A stretch of DNA of 64,000 nt from Streptomyces europaeiscabiei (GCF_036346855.1 NZ_CP107841.1:5894001-5958000); one strand, 5' to 3'; positions 34,857 through 44,714 are shown, numbered from the stretch's first letter. Notes: generated by a model not told the origin, from the letters alone. Translations and numbers: made by a program.

Positions 34857-37688
34857 TTGTCCCCGACCAGCGAGACCGCGAAGGGCGGCCGCCGACTCGT
34901 CATTGTCGAGTCGCCTGCCAAGGCGAAGACGATCAAGGGCTATCTCGGCCCCGGCTACATCGTCGAGGCGAGCGTGGGGCACATCCGCGACCTTCCCAAC
35001 GGCGCCGCGGAGGTGCCCGAGCAGTACACCGGCGAGGTGCGCCGCCTCGGCGTGGACGTCGAGCACGACTTCGCGCCCATCTACGTGGTCAACGCGGATA
35101 AGAAGGCGCAGGTCAGGAAGCTCAAGGACCTCCTGAAGGAGTCCGACGAGCTCTTCCTCGCCACCGATGAGGACCGCGAGGGCGAGGCCATCGCCTGGCA
35201 CCTCCAGGAGGTGCTCAAGCCCAAGGTCCCGGTCAAGCGGATGGTTTTCCACGAGATCACCAAGGCCGCGATCCAGGCCGCCGTCGCCAACCCGCGCGAG
35301 CTGAACCAGAAGCTGGTCGACGCCCAGGAAACCCGCCGCATCCTCGACCGCCTCTACGGCTACGAGGTCTCGCCGGTCCTGTGGAAGAAGGTCATGCCGC
35401 GCCTGTCGGCGGGGCGCGTCCAGTCCGTCGCGACCCGGCTCGTCGTGGAGCGGGAGCGGGAGCGGATCGCCTTCCGCTCGGCCGAGTACTGGGACCTGAC
35501 CGGCACTTTCGCGACCGGCCGCGCCGGTGACGCCTCCGACCCGTCGTCCCTGGTCGCCCGCCTGCAGTCCGTCGACGGCCGCCGTGTCGCCCAGGGGCGC
35601 GACTTCGACTCGGTCGGGCAGCTCAAGAGCGCGAACATCCTGCACCTGGACGAGGGGGACGCCCGAGCACTGGCCGCCGCCCTGGAGAACACCCGGTTCG
35701 CGGTCCGCTCCGTCGAGTCCAAGCCGTACCGCCGCTCGCCGTACGCCCCGTTCCGTACGACGACGCTCCAGCAGGAGGCCTCGCGCAAGCTCGGCTTCGG
35801 GGCCAAGGCGACGATGCAGGTGGCGCAGAAGCTGTACGAGAACGGCTTCATCACCTATATGCGTACGGACTCCACGACGCTCAGCGACACCGCCGTGAGC
35901 GCCGCCCGCGCCCAGGTCACACAGTTGTACGGCGCCGACTACCTGCCGGCCCAGCCGCGTACGTACGCCGGGAAGGTCAAGAACGCGCAGGAGGCGCACG
36001 AGGCGATCCGCCCCTCGGGTGATCGTTTCCGTACGCCCGCCGAGACCGGCCTGACCGGCGACCAGTTCAGGCTCTACGAGCTGATCTGGAAGCGGACGGT
36101 CGCCTCCCAGATGAAGGACGCGGTCGGCAACAGCGTCACGGTGAAGATCGGCGGCACCGCCTCCGACGGCCGGGATGCCGAGTTCAGCGCCTCCGGCAAG
36201 ACGATCACCTTCCACGGCTTCCTGAAGGCCTACGTCGAGGGCGCCGACGACCCGAACGCCGAGCTGGACGACCGCGAGCGCAGACTGCCGCAGGTCGCCG
36301 AGGGTGACGCGCTCTCCGCCCAGGAGATCACCGTCGACGGGCACGCCACCAAGCCCCCGGCCCGCTACACCGAGGCGTCGCTGGTCAAGGAGCTCGAAGA
36401 GCGCGAGATCGGCCGCCCGTCGACGTACGCGTCGATCATCGGCACGATCCTCGACCGGGGATACGTGTTCAAGAAGGGCACGGCCCTGGTGCCGTCGTTC
36501 CTGAGCTTCGCCGTGGTCAATCTGCTGGAGAAGCACTTCGGGCGGCTCGTCGACTACGACTTCACCGCCAAGATGGAGGACGACCTCGACCGCATCGCGC
36601 GCGGCGAGGCCCAGGCGGTGCCGTGGCTCAAGCGCTTCTACTTCGGTGAGAGCACGGGTGCGAACGGCACCGCGGCCGAGGCCGGCAACGGTGACGGCGA
36701 CCACCTCGGCGGCCTGAAGGAACTGGTCACCGACCTGGGCGCGATCGACGCCCGCGAGATCTCGTCGTTCCCCGTCGGCGACGGCATCATGCTGCGCGTC
36801 GGGCGCTACGGCCCGTACATCGAGCGCGGCGAGAAGGACTCCGAAGGGCACCAGCGGGCGGACGTGCCCGAGGACATGGCCCCGGACGAGCTGAGCATCG
36901 AACTCGCCGAGGAACTGCTCGCCAAGCCGAGCGGTGACTTCGAGCTCGGCGCCGACCCGGACTCGGGCCACCAGATCATCGCCCGCGACGGCCGCTACGG
37001 CCCGTATGTCACCGAGGTGCTCCCCGAGGGCACCCCGAAGACCGGTAAGAACGCGGTCAAGCCGCGTACGGCCTCGCTGTTCAAGTCGATGTCGCTGGAC
37101 ACGGTGACGCTGGCCGACGCGCTGAAGCTGATGTCGCTGCCGCGGACCGTCGGCGCCGACGCCGAGGGCCAGGAGATCACCGCGCAGAACGGGCGGTACG
37201 GGCCCTACCTGAAGAAGGGCACGGACTCGCGGTCGCTGCAGGCCGAGGACCAGCTCTTCACGATCACCCTCGAAGAGGCGCTGGCGATCTACGCCCAGCC
37301 CAAGCAGCGCGGGCGGGCCGCCGCCAAGCCGCCGCTGAAGGAACTGGGCGAGGACCCCGTCAGCAAGGCGCCGGTCGTGGTGAAGGACGGCCGCTTCGGG
37401 CCGTACGTCACCGACGGCGAGACCAACGCGACGCTGCGGTCCGGGGACAGCGTGGAGACGATCACGCCCGAGCGCGGGTTCGAGCTGCTCGCCGAGAAGC
37501 GGGCGAAGGCCCCCGCCAAGAAGACGGCGAAGAAGGCGCCCGCGAAGAAGACGGCGACCAAGACCGCCGCGAAGAAGGCGGCTCCTGCGAAGAAGACCGC
37601 TGCCAAGAAGACGGCGACGTCGAAGACGGCTGCGGCGAAGAAGGCGGCTCCTGCGAAGAAGGCGACGACGGCCGGGGAAGGCGCCTAG
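34857..37688 (+). CDS. topA: DNA topoisomerase I (type IA) with basic C-terminal tail
   Basis: Relaxes negative supercoils. The TOPRIM domain starts RRLVIVESPAKAKTIKGYLG and has the acidic cluster FLATDEDREGEAIAW; the active-site Tyr is in GFITYMRTDSTTLS (residue 334). Instead of zinc fingers the C-terminal part has four repeats of the type GRYGPYxxxG (Toprim_C_rpt), then a tail of about 60 residues made mostly of Lys and Ala (KKTAKKAPAKK units), known to aid processivity in actinobacterial enzymes. The start is TTG 34857, giving MSPTSETAKGGRR, which fits homologues; GGAGAGAAG lies upstream. Total 943 residues. Confidence 0.97.
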   Translation: MSPTSETAKGGRRLVIVESPAKAKTIKGYLGPGYIVEASVGHIRDLPNGAAEVPEQYTGEVRRLGVDVEHDFAPIYVVNADKKAQVRKLKDLLKESDELFLATDEDREGEAIAWHLQEVLKPKVPVKRMVFHEITKAAIQAAVANPRELNQKLVDAQETRRILDRLYGYEVSPVLWKKVMPRLSAGRVQSVATRLVVERERERIAFRSAEYWDLTGTFATGRAGDASDPSSLVARLQSVDGRRVAQGRDFDSVGQLKSANILHLDEGDARALAAALENTRFAVRSVESKPYRRSPYAPFRTTTLQQEASRKLGFGAKATMQVAQKLYENGFITYMRTDSTTLSDTAVSAARAQVTQLYGADYLPAQPRTYAGKVKNAQEAHEAIRPSGDRFRTPAETGLTGDQFRLYELIWKRTVASQMKDAVGNSVTVKIGGTASDGRDAEFSASGKTITFHGFLKAYVEGADDPNAELDDRERRLPQVAEGDALSAQEITVDGHATKPPARYTEASLVKELEEREIGRPSTYASIIGTILDRGYVFKKGTALVPSFLSFAVVNLLEKHFGRLVDYDFTAKMEDDLDRIARGEAQAVPWLKRFYFGESTGANGTAAEAGNGDGDHLGGLKELVTDLGAIDAREISSFPVGDGIMLRVGRYGPYIERGEKDSEGHQRADVPEDMAPDELSIELAEELLAKPSGDFELGADPDSGHQIIARDGRYGPYVTEVLPEGTPKTGKNAVKPRTASLFKSMSLDTVTLADALKLMSLPRTVGADAEGQEITAQNGRYGPYLKKGTDSRSLQAEDQLFTITLEEALAIYAQPKQRGRAAAKPPLKELGEDPVSKAPVVVKDGRFGPYVTDGETNATLRSGDSVETITPERGFELLAEKRAKAPAKKTAKKAPAKKTATKTAAKKAAPAKKTAAKKTATSKTAAAKKAAPAKKATTAGEGA

Positions 37689-37737
37689 CCGCTCGGGGGT
37701 GCGGGTGCTTTGCGGCTGTGGGCTGAGTGTGGCTGGT

Positions 37738-37803
37738 CGCGCAGTTCCCCGCGCCCCTTCGCGCAGTTCTCCGCGCCCCTGCGCGTAGTTCTCCGCGCCC
37801 CCT
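37738..37803. repeat. Three near-identical 21-22-bp tandem units, Streptomyces intergenic repeat
   Basis: CGCGCAGTTCCCCGCGCCCC and two variants (CGCGCAGTTCTCCGCGCCCC and CGCGTAGTTCTCCGCGCCCC) follow each other in the topA-tmk gap. The unit is a sequence seen very widely in Streptomyces intergenic DNA (general knowledge). Function is unknown. Confidence 0.75.
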
Positions 37804-37946
37804 TGGGGGCCGTGGCGCCGAGCGGTGGCTGGAATGGTCGCCTCGGCTTTGCCGAACGTGTGCGGGTTTTGTGCGACTTGGTTGTGCGGTGTGCGTGCGT
37901 TCGGGCGCTGCTTCGGAGTGTCGGTGGGTGCCGATAGGCTGAAAGC

Positions 37947-40900
37947 ATGATGCGAGCCGAGCAGCCGACGGCCCACAACCCGGCCTCCGACGACGCCCTG
38001 GTAGCCGATTCCAGGGAGCGCGCCGTGCGGGCGCTGCTGCGCCGACCTCAGCTGAAACGGTTGTGGAGCGCACAGCTCGTGGGCGGTGTGGGCGATGTGC
38101 TCGCACTGTTCGTGCTGGTGCTCCTCGCCTTCCAGGCGGCGATCAGCGAAGGCTCCTTCGGCGGTGGATACCGGGGCGTCGCCCTGACGGTCGCGGCCGT
38201 CTTCGGTACGCGTGCCCTCGCGACCCTGCTCTTCGGAGCCGTACTCCTCGGGCCGCTCACCGCACTGACCGCGCAGGAGGGGCCGCTCGACCGCCGCTGG
38301 ACCATGGTCGGCGCGGACGGGGTGCGGGTCCTGCTGCTGATCGTCGCGCCCCTGTGGATCGACTGGACGCCGGAGAACGCGCTCGCGGTGCTGCTGGTCA
38401 CCGCGTTCGTGGCAGGTGTCGCCGAGCGGTTCTGGACGGTCTGCCGGGAGAGCGCGGCGCCCGCGCTGCTGCCCGCGCCGCCGCCCGAGGGAGCGACCGT
38501 ACGGCCGCTCCCGGACCACATGGACGCGCTGCGGCGCCTGGCACTGCGTACGGGATTCGTCGCCGTGCCTCTCGCGGCCGCCGTCCTCGTCGTCGCGTCG
38601 CTGCTCAACAATCTGCTGGGCGCGGGCCTCGACTGGTTCGGACAGCACCAGGCCGCGCTGGCCTCGTACGTCGCCGCAGGGCTGTTCGCCGCCTCGCTGT
38701 CCCTGGTGACCTTCCTCGAACTGCCGAAGACACGCACCCCCCGCGCGCGGTCGCCGCTGGAGGGGCTGCGCCGGCCCAAGACCGGCACGGGTGTGGACAA
38801 GGGACGCACGGGTGCGATCCCGCTCCTGGTGCCGGCATGCGGGGCTGTCGCCGGTGCGGTCGCGGCCGCTGTCGCCGTCGCCGTGCTGCACGCCAAGGAT
38901 CTGAGCGGCGGGCCGGTGCTGTACGGGCTGTTCGTCGCCGCGCTGACAGGTGGTGTGGTCGTCGGGATCCGTCGGGCGCCGTCCGTGCTGCCCTCGCTGT
39001 CCCGGCGCCGGCTGCTCGCCCTCGCGATCGCCTTCACCGGTGTCGCGCTGCTCGCCGCCGGACTGACGCCGGATGTCACGAGTGTGGTGCTGATCCTGGG
39101 GCTGGCCGGAGCCGGCGCGGGGATCGCCGCCAACACCGGGCACACTCTGCTCGACCAGGAGGCCGAGGACTTCCGTAGGGCGCGGACCACTGAGCATCTG
39201 CATGCCGTCGTACGGGTGTTCGTGGCGCTGGCGGTGCTCGTCGCTCCGCTGGTCGCCGCAGTCATCGGCCCGCACCGGCTGGAGAGCGGCAAGTTCGTGT
39301 TCGCGCACGGGGGTGCGGCGTTCACGTTGATGCTGGTGGGCGCGTTGCTGCTGCCGGTGGCCGCGCTGGTGCTGGCCAAGGTCGACGACCGGTCCGGGGT
39401 GCCGCTCCGGAAGGATCTGCGGGACGCGTTGCTGAAGGGCGACGATCCGGTTCAGGCGCCTGCCGGGACCGGGTTCTTCATCGCCCTGGAGGGCGGTGAC
39501 GGGGCCGGGAAGTCCACCCAGGTCGAGGCGCTCGCCGAGTGGATCCGGGCCAAGGGGCACGAGGTCGTGGTGACGCGGGAGCCGGGGGCCACTCCGGTGG
39601 GCAAGCGGCTGCGGTCGATTCTGCTGGACGTGTCGAGTGCCGGGCTGTCGCATCGCGCTGAGGCGCTTCTCTACGCGGCGGATCGTGCCGAGCATGTGGA
39701 CACCGTGGTGCGGCCCGCCCTGGAGCGGGGTGCCGTCGTCGTCTCCGATCGGTACATCGACTCGTCCGTGGCCTATCAGGGAGCCGGGCGAGACCTTTCG
39801 CCCACGGAGATCGCCCGGATCTCGCGGTGGGCGACCGATGGGCTCGTGCCTCATCTGACGGTGCTGCTGGATGTGTCGCCCGAGGCGGCGCGGGAGCGGT
39901 TCACCGAGGCGCCGGACCGGTTGGAGTCCGAGCCGGCCGAGTTCCACGAGCGGGTACGGGCGGGGTTCCTGACGCTCGCCGCCGCGGATGCCGGGCGCTA
40001 TCTGGTGGTCGACGCCGCGCAGGATCCCGAGGCGGTGACCACGGTGGTCCGGGCCCGGCTCGATGTGATGCTGCCGCTGTCCGAGGCCGAGGTGAAGGCG
40101 CAGGAGGAGGCCCGGCGCAAGGCCGAGGAGGAAGCGCGGCGCAAGGCCGAGGAAGAGGCCGCGCGGAAGGCCGAGGAGGAGCGGCTGGAGCGGGAGCGTC
40201 AGGAGGAGCTCGCGCGGCTGCGGGCCGAGGAGGAGGAGCGCAAGCGGCGCGAGCTGGAGGAGGCTCAGCGGCGCGAGGCGGAGCGGCAGGCGGAGGAGGC
40301 CCGGCAGCGGGCCGAGGAAGCGCGTCGTCGTGCCGAGGAGGAGCAGGCGCGGCTCCTCGCTGAGGAGAAGGCCCGTGCCGAGGAGGAGGAACGGCGGCGG
40401 GTCGAGGAGGAGCGGCGTCGCAAGCAGGCCGCGGAGGAGCAGCGGTTGCGGGCGGAGGCGGAAGCGCTCCGCCTGGAGAAGCAGCGGAAGGCCGAGGAGG
40501 CGTTGCTCCGGGCCGAGGACGCTCGGCGGGTGGCCGCTGCGGCGGAGGCCGAGCGGGCGGCCCGGGTCGAGGCGGAGAGGGTCGCGGCGGAGAGGGCTGA
40601 GGCCGAGCGCGCGGCTCAGGCCGAGCGGGGAGCTCGGGCTGCGGCGGAGCGCGCCGCGGCGGCTGAGCGGGATGCCCGGGCTGAGCGGGATGCTGAGGCC
40701 GGGCGGAGTGCGGAGGCCGAGCGGGGGGCTGGGCGCGAGCGCTCTGCTGCTTCGCGGGGCGACGACGCGGTCACTGTGGCCACGCCGTTCGTGACGCCGA
40801 CGAACGCGTCGGGTGGGCCTGTGGACGAGACGGCCGTGTTGCCTCCGGTGCGGGGGGATGGCCCTGGTGGGGCTGGGTCGTCTGGTTCTACGGGTACTGC

Positions 40901-41303
40901 GGGTTCTACGCGTTCGCATGGTGGGGCGGACTCTGAGACGACGGCGAAGCTGCCCAAGCCACCGGTGCCCTCTGCGGGGGCGGCTGCGGAGGATGAGACC
41001 ACGGTACTGCCGCAGGTCCCCTCGGGGGCGGCCGACGAGACGGCTGTGCTGCCTCCGGTGCGGGACGATCGGGTGCCACCGGGCTATTTCCGGGACGAGC
41101 GGCCAGGACCCGACGGGGCGGAGGGCCGGACGCGGGAGCTCCCGCAGGTCGACGAGGAGGGTACGCCGCGTCGGCGGCCCCGGTCGGACTGGGCCGAGGA
41201 GACGCCGCTGGACGATCTGCCCACTCTGGCGGACGAACTGTTGGGGCCGCTCGGCGACGACGACACGGACGACGGGCGGGGCTGGCGGCGGCGACGCCGG
41301 TGA
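37947..41303 (+). CDS. tmk: Thymidylate kinase fused to membrane and coiled-coil domains
   Basis: Large 1118-residue fusion. Residues about 1-490 are an MFS-like region with about ten or more hydrophobic helices (LWSAQLVGGVGDVLALFVLV). Residues about 508-710 are thymidylate kinase: P-loop FIALEGGDGAGKSTQ, DRYIDSSVAYQG and the LID/Arg region; dTMP to dTDP. Then comes a very long charged coiled coil (about 715-930, EEARRKAEEEARRKAEEEA type) and a Pro/Asp-rich tail with repeated DETAVLPPVR/DETTVLPQVP. The arrangement is typical of Streptomyces (SCO3542), whereas other tmk products have about 210 residues. Two ATGs adjoin at the start. It suggests membrane-localised dTDP supply next to topA and a clamp-loader gene (inference). 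Confidence 0.93.
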   Translation: MMRAEQPTAHNPASDDALVADSRERAVRALLRRPQLKRLWSAQLVGGVGDVLALFVLVLLAFQAAISEGSFGGGYRGVALTVAAVFGTRALATLLFGAVLLGPLTALTAQEGPLDRRWTMVGADGVRVLLLIVAPLWIDWTPENALAVLLVTAFVAGVAERFWTVCRESAAPALLPAPPPEGATVRPLPDHMDALRRLALRTGFVAVPLAAAVLVVASLLNNLLGAGLDWFGQHQAALASYVAAGLFAASLSLVTFLELPKTRTPRARSPLEGLRRPKTGTGVDKGRTGAIPLLVPACGAVAGAVAAAVAVAVLHAKDLSGGPVLYGLFVAALTGGVVVGIRRAPSVLPSLSRRRLLALAIAFTGVALLAAGLTPDVTSVVLILGLAGAGAGIAANTGHTLLDQEAEDFRRARTTEHLHAVVRVFVALAVLVAPLVAAVIGPHRLESGKFVFAHGGAAFTLMLVGALLLPVAALVLAKVDDRSGVPLRKDLRDALLKGDDPVQAPAGTGFFIALEGGDGAGKSTQVEALAEWIRAKGHEVVVTREPGATPVGKRLRSILLDVSSAGLSHRAEALLYAADRAEHVDTVVRPALERGAVVVSDRYIDSSVAYQGAGRDLSPTEIARISRWATDGLVPHLTVLLDVSPEAARERFTEAPDRLESEPAEFHERVRAGFLTLAAADAGRYLVVDAAQDPEAVTTVVRARLDVMLPLSEAEVKAQEEARRKAEEEARRKAEEEAARKAEEERLERERQEELARLRAEEEERKRRELEEAQRREAERQAEEARQRAEEARRRAEEEQARLLAEEKARAEEEERRRVEEERRRKQAAEEQRLRAEAEALRLEKQRKAEEALLRAEDARRVAAAAEAERAARVEAERVAAERAEAERAAQAERGARAAAERAAAAERDARAERDAEAGRSAEAERGAGRERSAASRGDDAVTVATPFVTPTNASGGPVDETAVLPPVRGDGPGGAGSSGSTGTAGSTRSHGGADSETTAKLPKPPVPSAGAAAEDETTVLPQVPSGAADETAVLPPVRDDRVPPGYFRDERPGPDGAEGRTRELPQVDEEGTPRRRPRSDWAEETPLDDLPTLADELLGPLGDDDTDDGRGWRRRRR

Positions 41304-41742
41304 GCTGAGCCGGTTCGCGGGCTGTCGGTTCGCGCGCTGCTGGTTCGCGCGCTGCTGGTGAGCCGAGTTGCCGGTTCGCGTGCGGTTGCCTGTGGGTCGA
41401 GGCCGTGCCGGTGCGTCGGCCTGTCGCTTGGTGCGGTGTCGCTCGGATTGGAGCCGGGTGACTTCTCCGGGCCGCTGTATGCGACGGGATTGACGCACCG
41501 GCACGGCCCCTTCCGCGTGGGGCCGCCGTGCCGGCCGTGCATCGTGGCTGAGGCCCGTGTACGCCGACGCCCCAGCCCTACCCGGCTGGCCCGCCGACGT
41601 CAGCGAGCGATAACCGCCCCTGACCGGCCCCGGCACTCCCGGGCCTGGCACCGGAGGCGGGGGCCGGATGCGGGGCGGGTTGTCGGTGGGGTCGCGCACA
41701 ATGGTGCGCGGAGAGGTCTTGTGGGACGGAGGGTGGTGGGTC
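41304..41742. other. tmk-delta-prime intergenic region
   Basis: About 440 bases. GGTTCGCGCGCTGCT occurs twice in tandem at 41327-41356, with a decayed third copy upstream. A terminator-like hairpin lies at 41498-41534. No frame looks coding on either strand. Confidence 0.5.
41498..41534 (+). terminator. Terminator-like hairpin after tmk
   Basis: CCGGCACGGCCCC (41498-41510) pairs with GGGGCC...CCGTGCCGG (41519-41534) with a small bulge and an 8-base loop. It lies about 195 bases after tmk. Confidence 0.5.
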
Positions 41743-42948
41743 ATGGCCGTGTGGGACGACCTGGTGGGGCAGGAGCGGCTGAGTGGGCAGCTCGACGCGG
41801 CTGCCCGGGATGCGGACGCGATCGTCACGGCGGCTACGACGGGGACCGCGCCTCCGGAGGCGTCGAAGATGACGCACGCGTGGTTGTTCACGGGGCCGCC
41901 GGGGTCGGGGCGGACCACGGCGGCCCGTGCGTTCGCGGCGGCGTTGCAGTGTGTGAGTCCGGACCGGGCGCTGGGCGGAAGCCCGGGGTGCGGGTTCTGT
42001 GACGGGTGTCATACGTCGCTCGTGGGGACGCACGCGGATGTCAGCACCGTGGCGGCGGTGGGCACGCAGATTCTGGTCGACGACATGCGGGACACGGTGC
42101 GCAAGTCGTTCACGTCGCCGGCGAACGGGCGGTGGCAGGTGATCCTCGTCGAGGACGCCGAGCGGTTGAACGAGAAGTCGGCGAACGCGGTGCTGAAGGC
42201 CGTGGAGGAGCCCGCCCCGCGGACGGTGTGGATGCTGTGCGCTCCCTCGCTGGAGGACGTGCTGCCGACCATCCGGTCGCGGTGCCGGCATGTCGGGCTG
42301 CTCACACCGTCGGTGGACGCGGTCGCGGACATGCTCGTACGGCGGGAGGGCATCGAGCCGGAGGCGGCCGCGGTGGCTGCCCGGGCCACGCAGGGGCACA
42401 TCGAGCGGGCCCGGCGGCTGGTCACCGATCCACGGGCTCGGGAGCGGCGGGCCGCCGTACTGAAGCTGCCGTTGCGGGTCGAGGACATCGGAGGGTGTCT
42501 CAAGGCCGCGCAGGAGTTGGTCGACGCCGCTTCGGAGGAGTCGAAGCAGCTGGCCGAAGAGGTCGACACCAAGGAGACCGAGGAGCTGAGGACGGCGATG
42601 GGCGCGGGGCAGGGCGGGCGTATGCCGCGCGGTACGGCGGGGGTGATGAAGGACCTGGAGGACAAGCAGAAGCGGCGGCGTACGCGGGCGCAGCGGGACA
42701 GCCTGGATCTCGCCCTGGCCGAGCTCACCGGGTTCTACCGGGACGTTCTGGTCCTGCAGTTGGGGTCGCGGGTCGCGCTCGCCAATGTCGAGGTGCGGGA
42801 CAGCCTGGAGCGGATGGCGCGGGGCGGCACGCCGGAGTCGACCCTGCGGCGGATCGATGCGATCGCGGCCTGCCGCGAGGCGTTGGAGAGGAACGTGGCG
42901 CCCCTGCTGGCCGTGGAGGCGATGACGATGGCTCTGCGGGCCGGGTGA
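41743..42948 (+). CDS. holB: DNA polymerase III delta-prime subunit
   Basis: Clamp-loader subunit (401 residues). It starts VWDDLVGQERLSGQL; the P-loop region is LFTGPPGSGRTTAARAF, where the Walker Lys is Arg, in agreement with delta-prime not hydrolysing ATP. The zinc module is PGCGFCDGCHTS, and the conserved SRC motif is IRSRCRHVGL, which acts as Arg finger on neighbouring subunits. ATG 41743 has GGAGGGTGGTGGG upstream. The same place after tmk/topA occurs for Rv3644c. Residues about 270-310 are a charged insertion. Confidence 0.93.
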   Translation: MAVWDDLVGQERLSGQLDAAARDADAIVTAATTGTAPPEASKMTHAWLFTGPPGSGRTTAARAFAAALQCVSPDRALGGSPGCGFCDGCHTSLVGTHADVSTVAAVGTQILVDDMRDTVRKSFTSPANGRWQVILVEDAERLNEKSANAVLKAVEEPAPRTVWMLCAPSLEDVLPTIRSRCRHVGLLTPSVDAVADMLVRREGIEPEAAAVAARATQGHIERARRLVTDPRARERRAAVLKLPLRVEDIGGCLKAAQELVDAASEESKQLAEEVDTKETEELRTAMGAGQGGRMPRGTAGVMKDLEDKQKRRRTRAQRDSLDLALAELTGFYRDVLVLQLGSRVALANVEVRDSLERMARGGTPESTLRRIDAIAACREALERNVAPLLAVEAMTMALRAG

Positions 42949-43072
42949 CGTCACGGGGACGGCGTCCAGCGTTCGGGGGAGCGCGTGGAGCGTTTGGTTG
43001 ACTGTGTCACTCGTACGAGGAGCATTCGTTGCTGTTCGTGATCAATTGAGTGCTTCTGGTTACGCTCGCGAG

Positions 43073-44659
43073 ATGTACACCAGGCTTACTTCCCGGCCGA
43101 ATCGATCCCTGCGGGTCGGCGGCGCGTTGCTCGCTGCCTTCGCGTTGCTCGCTGCGGGCTGCTCCTCCGGCGCTTCCGGTACGGCGACCACGGCGGCGGA
43201 CGGGGAGCCCGCCCTCGGCGCGCTGCCCCGGGCGACTCCGTCGGTGCTGACCCCGTACTACGAGCAGAAGCTGAGCTGGCGCGACTGCGAGATCCCCGGT
43301 TTCCAATGCGCAACGATGAAGGCGCCGCTCGACTACGCGCAGCCCGGCGAGGGTGACATCAGGCTGGCCGTCTCGCGGAGGAAGGCGACGGGCCCCGGTG
43401 AGCGGCTCGGCTCGCTGCTGGTCAATCCGGGCGGGCCCGGTGGGTCGGCGGTCGGGTATGTGCAGGGGTACGCGGGCATCGGTTACCCGGCCGAGGTGCG
43501 GGCGCGGTACGACATGGTGGCCGTCGACCCCCGCGGCGTGGCCGGCAGCGAGCCGGTCGAATGTCTCACCGGGCGCCAGATGGACACGTACACGCAGACG
43601 GACCTCACCCCGGACGACACGGGGGAGACGGCTGAACTGGTCGCCGCGTACAAGCGGTTCGCGGAGGGGTGCGGGCAGCGGGCGCCGCGGCTGCTGCGGC
43701 ATGTCTCCACGGTCGAGGCGGCCCGGGACATGGACATCCTGCGGGCCGTGCTGGGCGACGGGAAACTGACGTACGTCGGTGCCTCGTACGGGACGTTCCT
43801 CGGGGCGACGTACGCGGGACTGTTCCCCGAGCGCGTCGGCCGGCTGGTGCTGGACGGCGCGCTGGACCCGTCGCTGCCCGCCCATCGGCTCAACCAGGAG
43901 CAGACGGCGGGTTTCGAGACGGCCTTCCAGGCCTTCGCGAAGGACTGCGTGGGACGGAAGGACTGCGTGCTGGGGAGCACGCCCGCGCAGGTCGCCGAGA
44001 ACCTGCGGGCGTTGTTCGAGCTGTTGGACGCGCGGCCGCTCCGGACCGGTGACGCCGGCGGCCGGCGGCTCGGAGAGTCCCTGGCCACGACGGGTGTGAT
44101 CGCGGCGATGTACGACGAGAGAGCCTGGCCCCGGCTGCGCCAGGCGCTCACCGAGGCGGTCAGGAAGGACGACGGCGCCGCCCTGCTCGCCCTCTCGGAC
44201 AGCTACTTCGAACGAGGCCCCGACGGCACCTACTCCAACCTGATGTACGCCAACGCCGCCGTGAACTGCCTCGACCTCCCGGCCGCCTACAACACCCCCG
44301 AGGAGGTCGAACGAGCCCTCCCCGAGTTCGAGAAGGCGTCCCCGGTGTTCGGCCGGGCCCTCGCGTGGGCGTCCCTGAACTGCGCCTACTGGCCGGTGAG
44401 GCCGACGGGCGGACCGCACCGTATCGAGGCGAAGGGCGCCGCCCCGATCATCGTCGTCGGCACCACGCGCGACCCCGCCACCCCCTACCGCTGGGCCCAG
44501 GCCCTCGCCTCCCAGCTCTCCTCCGCCCGCCTCCTCACCTACGACGGCGACGGCCACACCGCCTACGGCCGCGGCAGCGCCTGCGTCGACTCCGCGATCA
44601 ACGCGTACCTCCTCCGCGGCACACCCTCGGCGGACGGAAAGCGCTGCTCAGCGTCCTGA
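43073..44659 (+). CDS. Tripeptidyl-aminopeptidase-like lipoprotein (SlpD/SlpE family)
   Basis: Exported alpha/beta-hydrolase-type serine peptidase (528 residues). The N-terminus MYTRLTSRPNRSLRVGG leads into a hydrophobic signal with lipobox LAAGC. The domain has LVNPGGPGGSA (oxyanion hole), the nucleophile elbow YVGASYGTFLGATYA, Asp in GTTRDPATP and His in DGDGHTAYG. It removes N-terminal tripeptides from peptides or secreted proteins in family members. ATG 43073 has no clear ribosome site; GTG 42998 would place extra residues before the signal. Last gene before tRNA-Thr. Confidence 0.92.
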   Translation: MYTRLTSRPNRSLRVGGALLAAFALLAAGCSSGASGTATTAADGEPALGALPRATPSVLTPYYEQKLSWRDCEIPGFQCATMKAPLDYAQPGEGDIRLAVSRRKATGPGERLGSLLVNPGGPGGSAVGYVQGYAGIGYPAEVRARYDMVAVDPRGVAGSEPVECLTGRQMDTYTQTDLTPDDTGETAELVAAYKRFAEGCGQRAPRLLRHVSTVEAARDMDILRAVLGDGKLTYVGASYGTFLGATYAGLFPERVGRLVLDGALDPSLPAHRLNQEQTAGFETAFQAFAKDCVGRKDCVLGSTPAQVAENLRALFELLDARPLRTGDAGGRRLGESLATTGVIAAMYDERAWPRLRQALTEAVRKDDGAALLALSDSYFERGPDGTYSNLMYANAAVNCLDLPAAYNTPEEVERALPEFEKASPVFGRALAWASLNCAYWPVRPTGGPHRIEAKGAAPIIVVGTTRDPATPYRWAQALASQLSSARLLTYDGDGHTAYGRGSACVDSAINAYLLRGTPSADGKRCSAS

Positions 44660-44714
44660 ACGCCGACCGCGGTGACGGCCCGTCCGGGCCCTCCCGCGGG
44701 GCTCCGACCCCTGG

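Noticed and set aside
34737..41918. A minus-strand open frame of 2393 codons across topA and tmk
   Set aside because: It is antisense to two well-supported genes; high GC in third codon positions removes stops on the other strand. The product is low-complexity Arg/Pro/Leu sequence with no domain.
42995..43020. TTGACT as -35 of a promoter for the aminopeptidase gene
   Set aside because: No acceptable -10 at 16-18 bases; kept out of the annotation.
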